DNA of 64,000 nucleotides from Sphingomonas sp. PL-96 (GCF_020707215.1 NZ_JAJFET010000005.1:1-64000), one strand, 5' to 3'; positions 1 to 9,037 are shown, counted from the stretch's first letter. Notes: generated by a model from the sequence alone, not told the origin. Program-made: numbers and translations.

Positions 1-400
1 GCCCCTTCACCCGGGTCGCTTCCGACTGCGCCTGCGCGGCCTGCGCCTGCGCCTGCGCGAGCTGCGCCCGGCCCTGTGCGATCTTGGACTGGAGCAATGC
101 GGGATCGAGGATCGCGAGCGGCTGGCCAACGCGAACGGTGTCGCCCTCGTCTACCAGTACCTGCGCAATGCGATAGCCCGACAGCTCGGACGTCACCGCC
201 GCCTCTTCGAACGCGACCAGCAGCCCGGACGCCTGAAGGCTGCCGCCCATCGCGCGCGACGCGACCTGCGCCACGGTGACAGCACGCGCGGTGTCGGTCG
301 AGGGCTTGGTCTCCGGTTCGTCGTGGCCCGAACAGGCCGACAGCGCGGCGACAAGGGCAAGAACGGGGGCAAGCGCCGCGGCGCGGGCGGCAATGGTCAT
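1..400 (-). CDS. RND efflux periplasmic adaptor (HlyD/AcrA type), partial
   Basis: Membrane-fusion subunit that links an inner-membrane RND pump to an outer-membrane channel. The reading frame starts with ATG at 400 and runs off the left edge, so only the N-terminal ~133 residues are here. They show a lipoprotein-like signal (hydrophobic stretch ending LVAALSACSG), then the lipoyl/barrel-sandwich half (ASGLLVAFEEAAVTSELSGYR, VDEGDTVRVGQPLAILD) and a QAQAQAAQAQ-rich start of the alpha-helical hairpin. The start overlaps the stop of the upstream outer-membrane factor gene by 4 nt (ATGA), so the two are translationally coupled. The RND pump gene is expected further left, outside the window. Substrate cannot be told. 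Confidence 0.85.
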   Translation of the reverse strand, partial: MTIAARAAALAPVLALVAALSACSGHDEPETKPSTDTARAVTVAQVASRAMGGSLQASGLLVAFEEAAVTSELSGYRIAQVLVDEGDTVRVGQPLAILDPALLQSKIAQGRAQLAQAQAQAAQAQSEATRVKG

Positions 401-1872
401 GGTCGATCCTTGGGATTTTTTGTGTCCGGGGTAGCGGTCCAGCCGCCGCCGAGCGCCTGGAAGGCCTGCACCGAGCGGGTCAGCCCTTCCACCCGCGCCG
501 CCGTCAGCCCGCTGCGCGCGCTGCGCAGGTTGCGCTCCGCCTCCAGCACCTCCTGGAGGTCGGCGAAACCGAGCTGAAGCCGCTTCAGCGCTGCGTCATA
601 GCCGCGTTGCGAACGGGCCACCCCAGCCTCCAGCGCGGTGATGCGGCGCCGGTCGGCGTCGAGGCGGATCAGTGCCTGGTCGGCCTCGCCATAGGCGTTC
701 TGCACCAGCCGCTCGTAGGCGAGCACCGCCTGTTCGGCGCGCGCGCTAGCGGTACGCAATTCCGCTTTGAGCCGTCCGCGATCGAAGATCGGCGCCGTCA
801 GCCCGCCCGCGCCGGTGCCGGTCAACGTCGTGGTGCCGATGCCCCCGGTCTGAGAGGCATAGGCGAGCGCCGCCTGGAGCGTGATGGTCGGGTAGAAGGC
901 GAGTTCGGCGACGCGCACGTTGCCGCTCGCCGCGTCGAGTTGCGCGCGCGCCTCGCGCACGTCGGGTCGGCGAACCAGCAGCTCGCCCGGCATTGTAGCC
1001 GGTATGCTCGGCACCTCCGGCAGCGCGGACACGACCGGCAACGACGCAAGCGGGGAAGGCCCCGAGCCGATCAGGATCAGCAGCGCCCGCCGCGCCGCGT
1101 CGAACGCGCCCTCCAGGTTGCTCACCTCGGCCGCCGCCTGCGCCACGCTGCCCTCGACCTGCTCGGACTGGGTCGACGGATCGAGGCCACGGCGGACCCG
1201 GCCGGCGACGACCTCGTTCAGGCGCCGCTGGTTGGCCGCGGTCGCGCGGGCGTCCTCCAGCTGCGCGGCGAGCCCGCGCGCCTCGAACAGCGAGCGGGCG
1301 ACATCGGCCGCCAGCGTCGCCCGCGCACCCTCATAGGTGAAGCGCGCAGCCGCCAGGGTGGCGTCCGCGACGCGGCGGTTGGCGCCGCGGCGGCCGAACA
1401 GGTCGAGCTGCCAGCTGATCGGCAGGCTGGCGTTGGTCGTGCGCGTCGTGGTCGGCGCGAACAGGTTGGTCAGCAGCTCGTCGGGGAAGCCTGGGATCTC
1501 GTCGATGGTGAGGACCTTGCTGCGCTGGACCTGCGCGTTCGCCTCCAGATTGCCCTGCAAGCCGAAGCGCGCCAGCGCCCCGGACCGCGTCGCCCTCGCC
1601 TCGTCGAGGCGTGCGAACGCTTCCCGGACCGAAAAGCCGTTCGCCAGCGCATGATCGACCAGCGAGGCGAGTTGCGGGTCGCCGTAGAGCGTCCACCAGC
1701 GGTCGATGGCGATCGCGGGCAGCCCGCCGTTCTGGCCATCGTACGCCACTGGAACGGCGGTCGTCGGGGTTCGGACATCGGGTGCATGGACGCAGCCGGC
1801 GAGCAGCAGCGCCGATCCACAGGCCCATGCAGCGGGACGACCGGCAATCCGGACAAGGCGGCGAAAATTCAT
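397..1872 (-). CDS. outer-membrane efflux lipoprotein, NodT/OprM family
   Basis: TolC-like outer-membrane channel partner of the adjacent RND adaptor. The protein (491 aa from ATG 1872) has a signal peptide ending in the lipobox LLAGC with the lipidated Cys at residue 27, then the paired outer-membrane-efflux repeats typical of the family (SWQLDLFGRRGANRRVADA, ELLVRRPDVREARAQLDAA, LAFYPTITLQAALAY, IFDRGRLKAEL). Length is normal for NodT/OprM proteins. Alternative starts at 1884/1887 add only MMLPL in front; a much longer GTG start at 1965 is unlikely because it pushes the signal peptide inward. No clear Shine-Dalgarno separates these choices. Nothing further upstream belongs to this operon; a decayed IS element lies there. 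Confidence 0.88.
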   Translation of the reverse strand: MNFRRLVRIAGRPAAWACGSALLLAGCVHAPDVRTPTTAVPVAYDGQNGGLPAIAIDRWWTLYGDPQLASLVDHALANGFSVREAFARLDEARATRSGALARFGLQGNLEANAQVQRSKVLTIDEIPGFPDELLTNLFAPTTTRTTNASLPISWQLDLFGRRGANRRVADATLAAARFTYEGARATLAADVARSLFEARGLAAQLEDARATAANQRRLNEVVAGRVRRGLDPSTQSEQVEGSVAQAAAEVSNLEGAFDAARRALLILIGSGPSPLASLPVVSALPEVPSIPATMPGELLVRRPDVREARAQLDAASGNVRVAELAFYPTITLQAALAYASQTGGIGTTTLTGTGAGGLTAPIFDRGRLKAELRTASARAEQAVLAYERLVQNAYGEADQALIRLDADRRRITALEAGVARSQRGYDAALKRLQLGFADLQEVLEAERNLRSARSGLTAARVEGLTRSVQAFQALGGGWTATPDTKNPKDRP

Positions 1873-1989
1873 TAGGGGCAACATCATCGGCTGTGGACAG
1901 TGGATCCGGTTGGCCCCTAGCGCACTATCTATACGATGGAAACATAGTGTTTGGGGTTCAGTCACGGGCCATCTGCGCGTCGTCGAGAA

Positions 1990-2502
1990 ACCATCCGGTT
2001 TCGTAACACCGCGGCACAGCAGGTTTTCGCGGACAGCGTCGCCATCATAGCCCTTGTCGGCACGGCACGGTAATCCGAGACCTCGCCGCCGGTCAGGACG
2101 AAGCCAAGAGGGCGTCCCTGACCGTCACAGCGGGCGTGGGCTTCGCTCGTAAAGCCGCCGCGGCTTCGACCAAAGCCCTCCTTGCAGCCCCCCCTTTAGC
2201 GCCCGCTGCCTGAGAATGGCCGCGGACGATCGTGCTGTCGAGCATGTGCTGCCAGTCGTCGTCAGCCCGAGATCGACCAGCGTCGTCAGCATCGCGTCCC
2301 AAACGCCCTGCTCGGCCCAGCGCCGGAAGCGCACGTAGACTGAGTTCCACTTGCCATAGCGCTCGTGCATGTCGCGCTACGGGCAATCCACGCGCAGCAC
2401 GTGCAGCATTCCATTCAGATACCGCCGATTGTCATGCGACGGCCGGGCCGTGCGACCTCGCTCTGGCGGAAGCAAGCCGATGATCGCCCATTCCTCGTCC
2501 GA
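1990..2502 (-). pseudogene. decayed IS5-family transposase
   Basis: Reading the minus strand from about 2502, three segments of an IS5 (IS427/IS1031-like) transposase can be joined: SDEEWAIIGLLPPERGRTARPSHDNRRYLNG..., then after an in-frame TAG the segment MHERYGKWNSVYVRF.RWAEQGVWDAMLTTLVDLGLT, then in another frame DDWQHMLDSTIVRGHSQAAGAKGG, and finally GFTSEAHARCDGQGRPLGFVLTGGEVSDY followed by DKGYDGDAVRENLL. A stop, at least one frameshift, an internal deletion and loss of the C-terminal part make it non-functional. Terminal inverted repeats were not recognised. It sits between the efflux operon and a phage relic, outside the conjugation module. Confidence 0.82.
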
Positions 2503-2615
2503 CACATCGCCTCAACCCAAAGCCGCTTCCAAAAGGCACCTAATCAGAAATCCGTCCCTATGGAAACTCACTATGTCAACAGGGCTTAGTTGAAAAGGGC
2601 GGGAGCGATGCCCGA

Positions 2616-2990
2616 ATGGTGCGCGTCGTGAACCGCGCCACTCAGTTCATTGGAGTCGACTTCATGGTCACGTGCGGCGTCCGCGCACCGGCGCGGCAGA
2701 AGGCCCCCTATGCGCAGGCAGGACCAAGCCCGGCCGGGTCGGCACCTGGACGCTCAACTCGCGCAACCTGCCCGACCCGACGACCGGCTTCGGCTGCGCC
2801 GTCGATTTCCTGCCCGTCCCGTACGACTAGGATGTGAAGATCGGTCCAGCCCGTTCGACCAAATGGCGGTGGTCATCTTCCGCGCGGACGCGCTGGACGA
2901 CGCGGCCATTCGCGGGGGCGCCGACGGAACCGTCACGGCAGGTCGCGCGAGAAGGGCAAGACTGACAACCGGCACTTCGAGCTCACGTGA
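2616..2990 (+). pseudogene. decayed phage-type M15 peptidase (endolysin)
   Basis: Fragments in shifted frames resemble the VanY/L-alanyl-D-glutamate endopeptidase fold used by phage endolysins. They read VRVVNRATQFIGVDFMVTCGVRAPARQKA, then after a frameshift KPGRVGTWTLNSRNL...GFGCAVDFLPVPYD with an in-frame TAG, and finally a GGAD.NRHGRSREKGKTDNRHFELT end just before TGA at 2988-2990. The pieces match the expected order of substrate groove, H/D zinc site (here GCAVD rather than the usual HAVD) and C-terminal W/R-HFE zinc site, so homology is convincing though I could not align it formally. With two frameshifts and one stop it cannot be active. It is probably all that remains of an earlier prophage. 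Confidence 0.7.
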
Positions 2991-3637
2991 TTGATCTCGA
3001 CCGCTTGGCGGGCACCGCGCGCGTTCATCGCCGCGCAACCCGCGTCCCCGTCACAACAGCCGAAGACCGGCAATCCCGAGCTGACTAGGACTACGGAGAG
3101 CCTGCGGCGGCTGATGATCTTGGCACTGTTCGGCCGACGTGACTTGCACGCTAGGCGCGGTCGGAACCTGCGCGTCCGCGAAGGCATGAACACGGCCTGC
3201 GCTCGCCAAAGCCGACATCGATCGCGATTGGTACACGCGCTCCGCCGACGTCAACGATGTGACGTGCTCCTCTGGAATGTGACTGTGGTGAGGTAGAGCC
3301 CTTCTCGCCAGGAGGATTCCTTCGAGAACAATCGTCGGGTCCGCGCGATCAAGGCTGCGTTCGAGCCGCGCGACAGCAATTCCACATGAGCTTCCCGGCG
3401 GCCCTCCCTGGTTTCGCGGAAAATCCTGCGGAGATCCAGCATGAGAGGCGTTCAACCGTGACGTCGGGTTCGATCCCGGAAGTCGCGCAGACGTATGCAC
3501 GACAGTAGCCGCGCTCTTCGGTCCGCGTGTGAAAAAATCCGTCTCATGATGAGCGACAGTTTACGCCAATCTCCCGAAACTCTGGGCGTGGGCAGCGTTG
3601 TCGATCGTAAATTGCTGCTGCAGATCGCGTGGGCCGA
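2991..3637. other. 647-nt stretch with no recognisable gene
   Basis: No open frame here gives a protein I recognise. Short frames on the minus strand (for example 3251-3442) exist but lack a convincing ribosome binding site or family signature. This gap separates the relic region from the first conserved ICE gene (alpA), so the left boundary of the element could lie here. A tRNA T-arm-like string (GGGTTCGATCCC) occurs around 3467-3478 but no full tRNA surrounds it. Confidence 0.5.
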
Positions 3638-3862
3638 TCAAATCTTCCTGCGCTTGCCCTCGAAACCATCTTTCACGTCATCGATCCAGGCGATCACCTC
3701 CCGATTGCTCCAGCGCGAGGCGCCGGGAGAAACCTTGTAGGGCGAGGGGAACGTACCCTCCTGAATTAGCCGGTAGATCATCGACTTTCCCAGCCCAACA
3801 CGACGCTTCACCTCCTCGAGCTTGATCAGCCGATCCGCTTCGCCGTCAGCGATCATCATCAT
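3638..3862 (-). CDS. alpA: AlpA-family transcriptional regulator
   Basis: Small (74 aa) winged-helix DNA-binding protein of the AlpA/phage-excisionase type: RLIKLEEVKRRVGLGKSMIYR is the helix-turn-helix, followed by the wing signature EGTFPSPYKVSPGASRW and WSNREVIAWIDD. In P4-like elements AlpA regulates integrase or excision genes; that role here is inferred. The start is one of three tandem ATGs at 3862/3859/3856. The first overlaps the stop of the DUF2274 gene by 4 nt, which makes it the last gene of the trb operon as read on the minus strand. Confidence 0.85.
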   Translation of the reverse strand: MMMIADGEADRLIKLEEVKRRVGLGKSMIYRLIQEGTFPSPYKVSPGASRWSNREVIAWIDDVKDGFEGKRRKI

Positions 3863-4074
3863 CGACCGCTGCTCCGATATCGAACGAAGCTCCGGTCGCT
3901 ACCAAGGAACGCCGAAAGCATCGCCGGTATGAGTTCGGTAACGGGTTCCTCGCTGCCATAGGCTTCTGCATAGCATCGGGCATATTCGCGAAGCGCGTCG
4001 TGCAGGTCCGGCATGATGGTGATCGCCAGCTTGACCGGCGTCCGGTCGGGGAGCTTGCCGAGCTTCAGGTCCAT
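3859..4074 (-). CDS. DUF2274 protein of the trb cluster
   Basis: A 71-residue protein beginning MDLKLGKLPDRTPVKLAIT and containing the compact LHDALREYARCYAEAYG helix and a TELIPAMLSAFL segment, as in the DUF2274 family that follows trbI in alphaproteobacterial conjugation clusters. It looks like a ribbon-helix-helix-type protein, but no activity is known. The ATG at 4074 lies 8 nt after the trbI stop; longer upstream frames only overlap trbI and are rejected. Its stop overlaps alpA. Confidence 0.85.
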   Translation of the reverse strand: MDLKLGKLPDRTPVKLAITIMPDLHDALREYARCYAEAYGSEEPVTELIPAMLSAFLGSDRSFVRYRSSGR

Positions 4075-4082
4075 GATGTCTC

Positions 4083-5255
4083 CTAGCCGCGCCACGGCGC
4101 GAGGATGAGGTCGCGGGTCACCAGCACGCGGACGGGGGCGCCCGGCCGGATGGTGATGGTCGGGGGGATGTCGAGGTTGCGCTGGGTGATCTGGTCTCCG
4201 GCCCGCGCGGTGTTCGACTGGGCCGACTCGCGAATCGCCTGCACGAGATCGCTCTCGCCCGAGATCGACAATTCCGAGCCGACGCCGAGCGTCGTCGCGA
4301 TCGCAACGCCCTTGAGGAGCGTCCATGTGTGGAAGTCGACCTTGTCCGCAACGCCGGCATAGCCCGCCAGGTCCGTAGCCGGCATGTTGTCGAGCCGGAG
4401 CGCGCTCCCGTCGGGCAGGATCAGCCGCTGCCAGACGACGAGCGCGCGCCGCTGACCGAATGCCACGACGCTATCATATTTGCCGATCAGCCTGGCGCCT
4501 TGCGGAACGAGAAGGATGCTGCCCGTCACCGTATCGAACACGTTCTGCGTGACCTGCGCTGTCACCATCCCCGGCAGGTCGGACTTCAGCCCGGTGATAA
4601 GACTGGCTGCGATGACGCTGCCGGCGAGCAGGCTGTTGGGCGATACCGGCGCCCTGAGCCTGCCGGAGTTCAAATCGGCGTCGCTATCGCGCGCGGACGC
4701 GAACTGCTCCTTGCGAGTTGCAGTTCCAGCCGGACTATCGACATGAGGGTCGGCCGCAGCCCCCGACGCGTCCGTTTCGGCCGGGGCCACCAAGGTCCGG
4801 GTGGTCACCTGGGCCATCAGCCCCGACTCCCTCGCGGCCTTTAGCTCGGCGAGCCGTTGCTGCCGCGCAGCCTCGGCCGTATCGACGCGCTCCGGCGCTG
4901 TCTCGCCCTGCACGCGTTCCTGTGCGCGCAGGATGGGTCGTCCCAGGTCGCCGGGCAAAGGCGGCCCAAGCCTGGGCGCGTCGCCATAGCTGCTGGGGAG
5001 ACCGGCCAGCGCATCGATGGCCGACTTCGCCATCGGCTGCGACAGCTCGCTTTCCTGGCCTTGCCGGATGAATACCTGCGGCTTCAGCGCCAACCAGGCA
5101 ATGCCCATCAAGCTCGCCGATCCAAGCGCCGCGGCACCGATGATGGCGCCGCGCCGAAATCGGATCGCGCGAGGAGGATGCGTGCGGATGCCCAGCGTCT
5201 CGGGATCGAGCTTGGCCGGCGTTGAGACCGGCGGGTCGGCGACGGTGTCGGTCAT
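4083..5255 (-). CDS. trbI: conjugal transfer protein TrbI (VirB10-like)
   Basis: Energy-transducing core component of the type IV secretion channel that spans both membranes. The 390-aa product has a cytoplasmic N-terminus, one transmembrane helix (about residues 37-55, GAIIGAAALGSASLMGIAWLA), a proline/charged linker and the C-terminal TrbI/VirB10 barrel (GSVIAASLITGLKSDLPGMVTAQVTQNVFDT; GARLIGKYDS; IRPGAPVRVLVTRDL). Full length for the family. The start overlaps the trbG stop by 4 nt (ATGA). Confidence 0.95.
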   Translation of the reverse strand: MTDTVADPPVSTPAKLDPETLGIRTHPPRAIRFRRGAIIGAAALGSASLMGIAWLALKPQVFIRQGQESELSQPMAKSAIDALAGLPSSYGDAPRLGPPLPGDLGRPILRAQERVQGETAPERVDTAEAARQQRLAELKAARESGLMAQVTTRTLVAPAETDASGAAADPHVDSPAGTATRKEQFASARDSDADLNSGRLRAPVSPNSLLAGSVIAASLITGLKSDLPGMVTAQVTQNVFDTVTGSILLVPQGARLIGKYDSVVAFGQRRALVVWQRLILPDGSALRLDNMPATDLAGYAGVADKVDFHTWTLLKGVAIATTLGVGSELSISGESDLVQAIRESAQSNTARAGDQITQRNLDIPPTITIRPGAPVRVLVTRDLILAPWRG

Positions 5256-6091
5256 GCGCCCCTCCGCTTGGAGGTCGGCGAGACCCGGTCGATGCGGACC
5301 ACCTGCTGCTTCTCGAGACCGAGCCGCAGCTCTGCAGCGTCAAAGATGCGGTCGACGACATAGAAGCGATCGCGCATCCGATAGTTGACCAGCTCGGCCT
5401 TGCGGTCGGTGCCGATCACGAACAGGGGTGGCGCCTCCCCGCTCGCAAGCGAGGCGGGGAACTCGATATAGGTCCTGGTGCCGTCGTCGAACACGCGCAC
5501 CGGCCGCCACGGCGGCCGGTCGCCGCTAATCGCATAATTGAAATGCAGTTGCTCGACCGCAAGGACGGTGGCGACCGGCGTCGCCGCCTGCGCGGCCTCG
5601 GCCTTGCGCCTCACGGCAAGCAGTTCGTCTTGCGGATACGTCCATCGCATGGACGAGAGCGCCGTGCCCGGAGTGCTGACCAACCGCAGGTGATAGGCCC
5701 GCCAGTCGGTCGTGATGACCAGGTTGGTCAGGAGTCCTGCCGTGAAGGGCTTTACCAGCACATGCGTCTGCTGGGTCTCGCCGGAGCCGCTGGTGGTGTC
5801 GCCGATCACCCAGCGGGCGGTGTCGCCGCTCGCGACGGCGACCAGCTTTTCACCCGGCTGCAACGCGATGTCCGTGACCATGCCTGGCGCGGCATAGACC
5901 TGGAAGATCGTGCCCTCGCTGTATGGATATACCTGTGCGCCGTTAACGAAGCCGGTCGCCACCGGCTCGACGGTAGCGCTCCGCGTCGCCGATTGGACGG
6001 CCTTGTGCGCAGAAGGCATAGCTCGGTTCTGCGCGAGCGCGGGATGCGCGCCGAGGATACCGGCAATCGCTGGCAGCAGGATCAGTTTCAT
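5252..6091 (-). CDS. trbG: conjugal transfer protein TrbG (VirB9-like)
   Basis: Periplasmic/outer-membrane core-complex protein that pairs with TrbI. From ATG 6091 the 279-aa protein starts with a cleavable signal (MKLILLPAIAGILGAHPALAQ) and shows VirB9 features: YPYSEGTIFQVYAAPGMVTDIALQPGEKL near the N-terminus, HVLVKPFTAGLLTNLVITTD in the middle and the C-terminal RPVRVFDDGTRTYIEFP and YRMRDRFYVVDRIFDAAELRLG segment. The frame extends upstream to 6373 but that part lies inside trbF. The start overlaps the trbF stop by 4 nt. Confidence 0.94.
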   Translation of the reverse strand: MKLILLPAIAGILGAHPALAQNRAMPSAHKAVQSATRSATVEPVATGFVNGAQVYPYSEGTIFQVYAAPGMVTDIALQPGEKLVAVASGDTARWVIGDTTSGSGETQQTHVLVKPFTAGLLTNLVITTDWRAYHLRLVSTPGTALSSMRWTYPQDELLAVRRKAEAAQAATPVATVLAVEQLHFNYAISGDRPPWRPVRVFDDGTRTYIEFPASLASGEAPPLFVIGTDRKAELVNYRMRDRFYVVDRIFDAAELRLGLEKQQVVRIDRVSPTSKRRGA

Positions 6092-6894
6092 GGATTGGTC
6101 TCCTGGACTGGGGACGGCTGGCCGCCGAGGTCTGGATCGAGAGGCGACCCGAGCGGCAGGCTGGTGGTCGGCTCCCGCGCCGCGCGCTCTGGCGCCGCCG
6201 GGGATGGAGCGGTGTCGAGTTCGCGGCTCCAATCGATCGCATCGACATAGATGCCGAGCGGGTTCTTGCGCAGCACCTCCGCCGAAGCGGGGGGACGGGT
6301 CACGGTGGTGAGGATCGCCGTCCAGCGGCTGGTGCCGGACTGTGCGCCGCGCTCGAAAGCGGTCTCTGTCCATTTCACCTGGAACGACTTGTCGGAAGCG
6401 CGCACGACGCTGGTGACCTGCACCGAAACCGTCTGCTCGCCGACATGGGCGAACGGCGCCGCCGAGCGGGCGTGTTCGCCGAGGAACCGTGCGCCTCGCT
6501 GCGTCACGAAATCATAGGCCTGGAGCCAGTCTCGCCGCATCAGCACCGGGTCGAGCGACACCGAGCGAATGCTGGTGATGAAGCGCGACAGATGCCAGGC
6601 AACCTGCGGATCGGTCGGCCGGTAGTCGAGATCGGCTGGTTGCACCGCCCGCGCCTCGCCAAGCCGGTCGACCTCGACCACATAGGGCGTCACCCTGCTC
6701 TGCAAGGACTGCCAGGCGAGGCCTGCCGAAGTGCCCGCGGTCAGCGCGAGGCAGCCGAACGCCATCCATCGCCAGTTGCGCGCCTGCACACGCGCCGAGC
6801 CGATCCGCGCGTCCCAGAGCTGGCCCGCGCGCTGGTACGGCGTCTCGGGCGGTGGCGTGCGCCCGTAGCGCTGCACGCTTCGCTTGAAGAACAT
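6088..6894 (-). CDS. trbF: conjugal transfer protein TrbF (VirB8-like)
   Basis: Inner-membrane assembly factor of the mating-pair channel. The 268-aa protein opens with the TrbF signature NPYQRAGQ-like segment (PYQRAGQLWDARIGSARVQARNWR), has a single transmembrane helix around residues 42-62 (WMAFGCLALTAGTSAGLAW) and a VirB8-fold periplasmic domain (PYVVEVDRLGEAR, VAWHLSRFITSIRSVS, VQVTSVVRASDKSFQVKWTE). It starts 3 nt after the trbL stop and is coupled to trbG. Confidence 0.94.
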   Translation of the reverse strand: MFFKRSVQRYGRTPPPETPYQRAGQLWDARIGSARVQARNWRWMAFGCLALTAGTSAGLAWQSLQSRVTPYVVEVDRLGEARAVQPADLDYRPTDPQVAWHLSRFITSIRSVSLDPVLMRRDWLQAYDFVTQRGARFLGEHARSAAPFAHVGEQTVSVQVTSVVRASDKSFQVKWTETAFERGAQSGTSRWTAILTTVTRPPASAEVLRKNPLGIYVDAIDWSRELDTAPSPAAPERAAREPTTSLPLGSPLDPDLGGQPSPVQETNP

Positions 6895-6897
6895 GGC

Positions 6898-8199
6898 TCA
6901 GTCGTTCCTTTCCTTGATGTCGGGCATGGCGGATGCGCCGCCGCGATCGCCTTGGCTCAGAGCGTGGATTGCGACCTGGCGGCGATGCCGGCTGGTCTGT
7001 TCGGCGCGCGCCGCGCGTGCCCAGGCAGGCGCTCCGGTCTCCCCGGCGGCAGTCGCGGCCAGCGGGGCGTTCTGCTGGTTGAGCGCGCTCCATGCGCCTT
7101 GCCGCCCACCGGCCGCGGCTTCGCCGAGCCCCAGCGCACCACTCGCCCGCGACTTCGCGGCGTTGCCAGCCGCGCGCGCAACGCCTGCGAGGCCGGCGCC
7201 GACCGACGGGGTCGCAGCCGTCTCGCGGCCGAGCTGGTATGCGGTAGATGCCGCCGATCCCATCGCAGTGCCCGACCGGACCGCGCCAAGCGCGGCTCCG
7301 CCAAGCGCACGTGCTCCGCCCACGGCGGCGCCACCTGCCAGCATGGTGACGCCGGCAGCGCCCACCGTCGTGCCAAGCGCGGCACCCGCGCCGAGCTGCG
7401 GCGCACCGGCGACAAGGCCCGAGGCGATCGATGGCCCAAAGATGCCGAGGCCGAACAGCGCCAAGCTGGCGAGCACGAGGCTCATCGTCTGGCCGATGTC
7501 GGGCTCCCGGCCCTGGAGAGCATCGGTGAACTCGGCGAAGAAGTTGGAGCCGATGCCCACGATGACCGCGAGCACCATCACCTTGATGCCGGAGCTGACC
7601 ACATTGCCGAGCACGCGCTCGGCCAGGAAGCTGGTGCGGTTCCACAGCGCGAACGGCACGAGGATGAAGCCGGCGAGGCTCGTCAGCTTGAACTCGAGGA
7701 TGCAGACGAACATCTGCACCGCGAGGACGAAGAAGGCGACGATCACCAGCGCCCAGGCGAACAGCAGCACCATGATCATCAGGAAATTGTCGAAGAAGGT
7801 CGTGAACCCGACCATTTCGCTCGCCTGGCCGAGCAGCGGCCACGCCGCCGAGAAGCCGGTGCCGGCGAGCCGCCCGGGCTTGAGCAGGTCATCGGCCGAG
7901 AGCGTACCACCCCCGGCGGTCAGGCCGGCTTGCGCGAACGAACGGAAGATGATGTCGGCGAGCGTGGAGAAGCTGTTCAGGATGAACGCGAACGCGCCGA
8001 CGTAGAGGATCTTCTTGAGGAAGCGGCCGATGACGTTGTCCTCGCCACCCATTGCCCAGAACAGCCCGGCCAGCGTGATGTCGATGCCGATCAGCGTCGC
8101 GGTCAGGAACCCGACATCGGGACCGAGCAGGCCAAACCCGCTGTCGATGTAGGTGATGAACGCCTGCAGGAAGCGATCGATGACATTGAGGTCGTTCAA
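6898..8199 (-). CDS. trbL: conjugal transfer protein TrbL (VirB6-like)
   Basis: Polytopic inner-membrane channel component. The 433-aa protein starts LNDLNVIDRFLQAFITYIDSGFG and has about six hydrophobic segments between residues ~25 and ~260, followed by a long Ala/Gly-rich tail (GGAAVGGARALGGAALGAV...), as is typical of TrbL. The chosen start is TTG at 8199 because a perfect AGGAGG (8209-8214, complement) lies 9 nt upstream. The ATG inside that spacer is in the wrong frame, and the upstream frame to 8343 overlaps trbJ. No trbK-like entry-exclusion gene is visible in the 91-nt gap to trbJ. Confidence 0.9.
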   Translation of the reverse strand: MNDLNVIDRFLQAFITYIDSGFGLLGPDVGFLTATLIGIDITLAGLFWAMGGEDNVIGRFLKKILYVGAFAFILNSFSTLADIIFRSFAQAGLTAGGGTLSADDLLKPGRLAGTGFSAAWPLLGQASEMVGFTTFFDNFLMIMVLLFAWALVIVAFFVLAVQMFVCILEFKLTSLAGFILVPFALWNRTSFLAERVLGNVVSSGIKVMVLAVIVGIGSNFFAEFTDALQGREPDIGQTMSLVLASLALFGLGIFGPSIASGLVAGAPQLGAGAALGTTVGAAGVTMLAGGAAVGGARALGGAALGAVRSGTAMGSAASTAYQLGRETAATPSVGAGLAGVARAAGNAAKSRASGALGLGEAAAGGRQGAWSALNQQNAPLAATAAGETGAPAWARAARAEQTSRHRRQVAIHALSQGDRGGASAMPDIKERND

Positions 8200-8290
8200 G
8201 GCATGAAGCCTCCTGCTGGAGACAAGGGATGTCGCGAGACGGGGGGCGAACCGCCGCCGCAAGAACCGGATCGACCGTCGCCCGAAGAGG

Positions 8291-9037
8291 CTAGCGAGGC
8301 GTGTAGGCCGACCCCGAACCGAGGAACGTCTTGGTCGCCGCACGCGCTTCGGCGGCCTGCGTGGCGCGCCGGGCCTGCTCGATCGCCTCGCTGCGGAACT
8401 GCGCCGCCATCATGTGCTGCAGCTGGAACTGCTGCTTGGCGGTGAGCGCGAGCAGCTGGTTTGTCGCCTGCTGGGCCTGTAGCGCCCCTTCGGCGCCCTG
8501 ACTGCGGGCGACGATGTCGGCGAGCGCTCGCGTGTCGGACTGGACGTTCTCGACCACCTGTGCCTGTACCGTCATCGTCTGGCGAAATGCGCCCGTGCTG
8601 GCGTCGAGACGCGCCCGGGCCTCGCGCACGCGGGCATCGGTGCGGAGCGCCGACGAGAAGTCCTGGGGGAACAGCGACTGGAACTTGTCGTCGAGCTGGT
8701 CGACCCGGAAATCGATCGCCTGGGCGCGGCCCATCAGCCGGTCGATCTCAGCAAGCTTCTGGCGAAGACCGTCGAGCTGGGGGAAGTCGATGCGTGTCAG
8801 GTTCTTGCCCTGGTTCACCAGCATCTGCGCTTCATTCTGAAGCTGCTGGATCTGCTGGTTGACCTGCTGAAGCGTGCGCGCGGCCGTCGCGATGTTCTGC
8901 GCGTAGTTGCTCGGGTCGAAGACTGTGATCTGCGCGTGCGCGGGCGTTGTCGCCGACATCCCGCTCATGATGAGGGAGCCGCCGGTCGCGGCTGCGAGCA
9001 GCGCGAAGATCCGGTGCTTGCGAGCGAGGAAGGGCAT
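8291..9037 (-). CDS. trbJ: conjugal transfer protein TrbJ (VirB5-like)
   Basis: Periplasmic minor pilus protein. From ATG 9037 the 248-aa product has a signal peptide ending AHAQ, then the conserved VFDPSNYAQNIATAARTLQQVNQQIQ block and long amphipathic Gln-rich coiled coils. An earlier ATG (9049) would add METI, but a GGAGAC motif inside that stretch is well placed for 9037. This is the first gene of the second half of the split trb set: the AbiE pair lies directly upstream on the other strand, so trbJ-alpA must have their own promoter in 9038-9333 or read-through across the AbiE insert. Confidence 0.93.
   Translation of the reverse strand: MPFLARKHRIFALLAAATGGSLIMSGMSATTPAHAQITVFDPSNYAQNIATAARTLQQVNQQIQQLQNEAQMLVNQGKNLTRIDFPQLDGLRQKLAEIDRLMGRAQAIDFRVDQLDDKFQSLFPQDFSSALRTDARVREARARLDASTGAFRQTMTVQAQVVENVQSDTRALADIVARSQGAEGALQAQQATNQLLALTAKQQFQLQHMMAAQFRSEAIEQARRATQAAEARAATKTFLGSGSAYTPR

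Noticed and set aside
607..1875. 422-aa plus-strand open frame
   Set aside because: Antisense to the NodT-family gene; Arg/Gly-rich composition and no domain. High GC keeps shadow frames open.
3466..3478. tRNA T-arm-like string GGGTTCGATCCC as a possible attachment site
   Set aside because: No acceptor, anticodon or D arm in register, and no matching copy seen near the integrase.
6445..8445. 666-aa plus-strand open frame
   Set aside because: Antisense to trbF and trbL; low-complexity Glu/Arg/His-rich sequence with no ribosome site, a codon-bias shadow.
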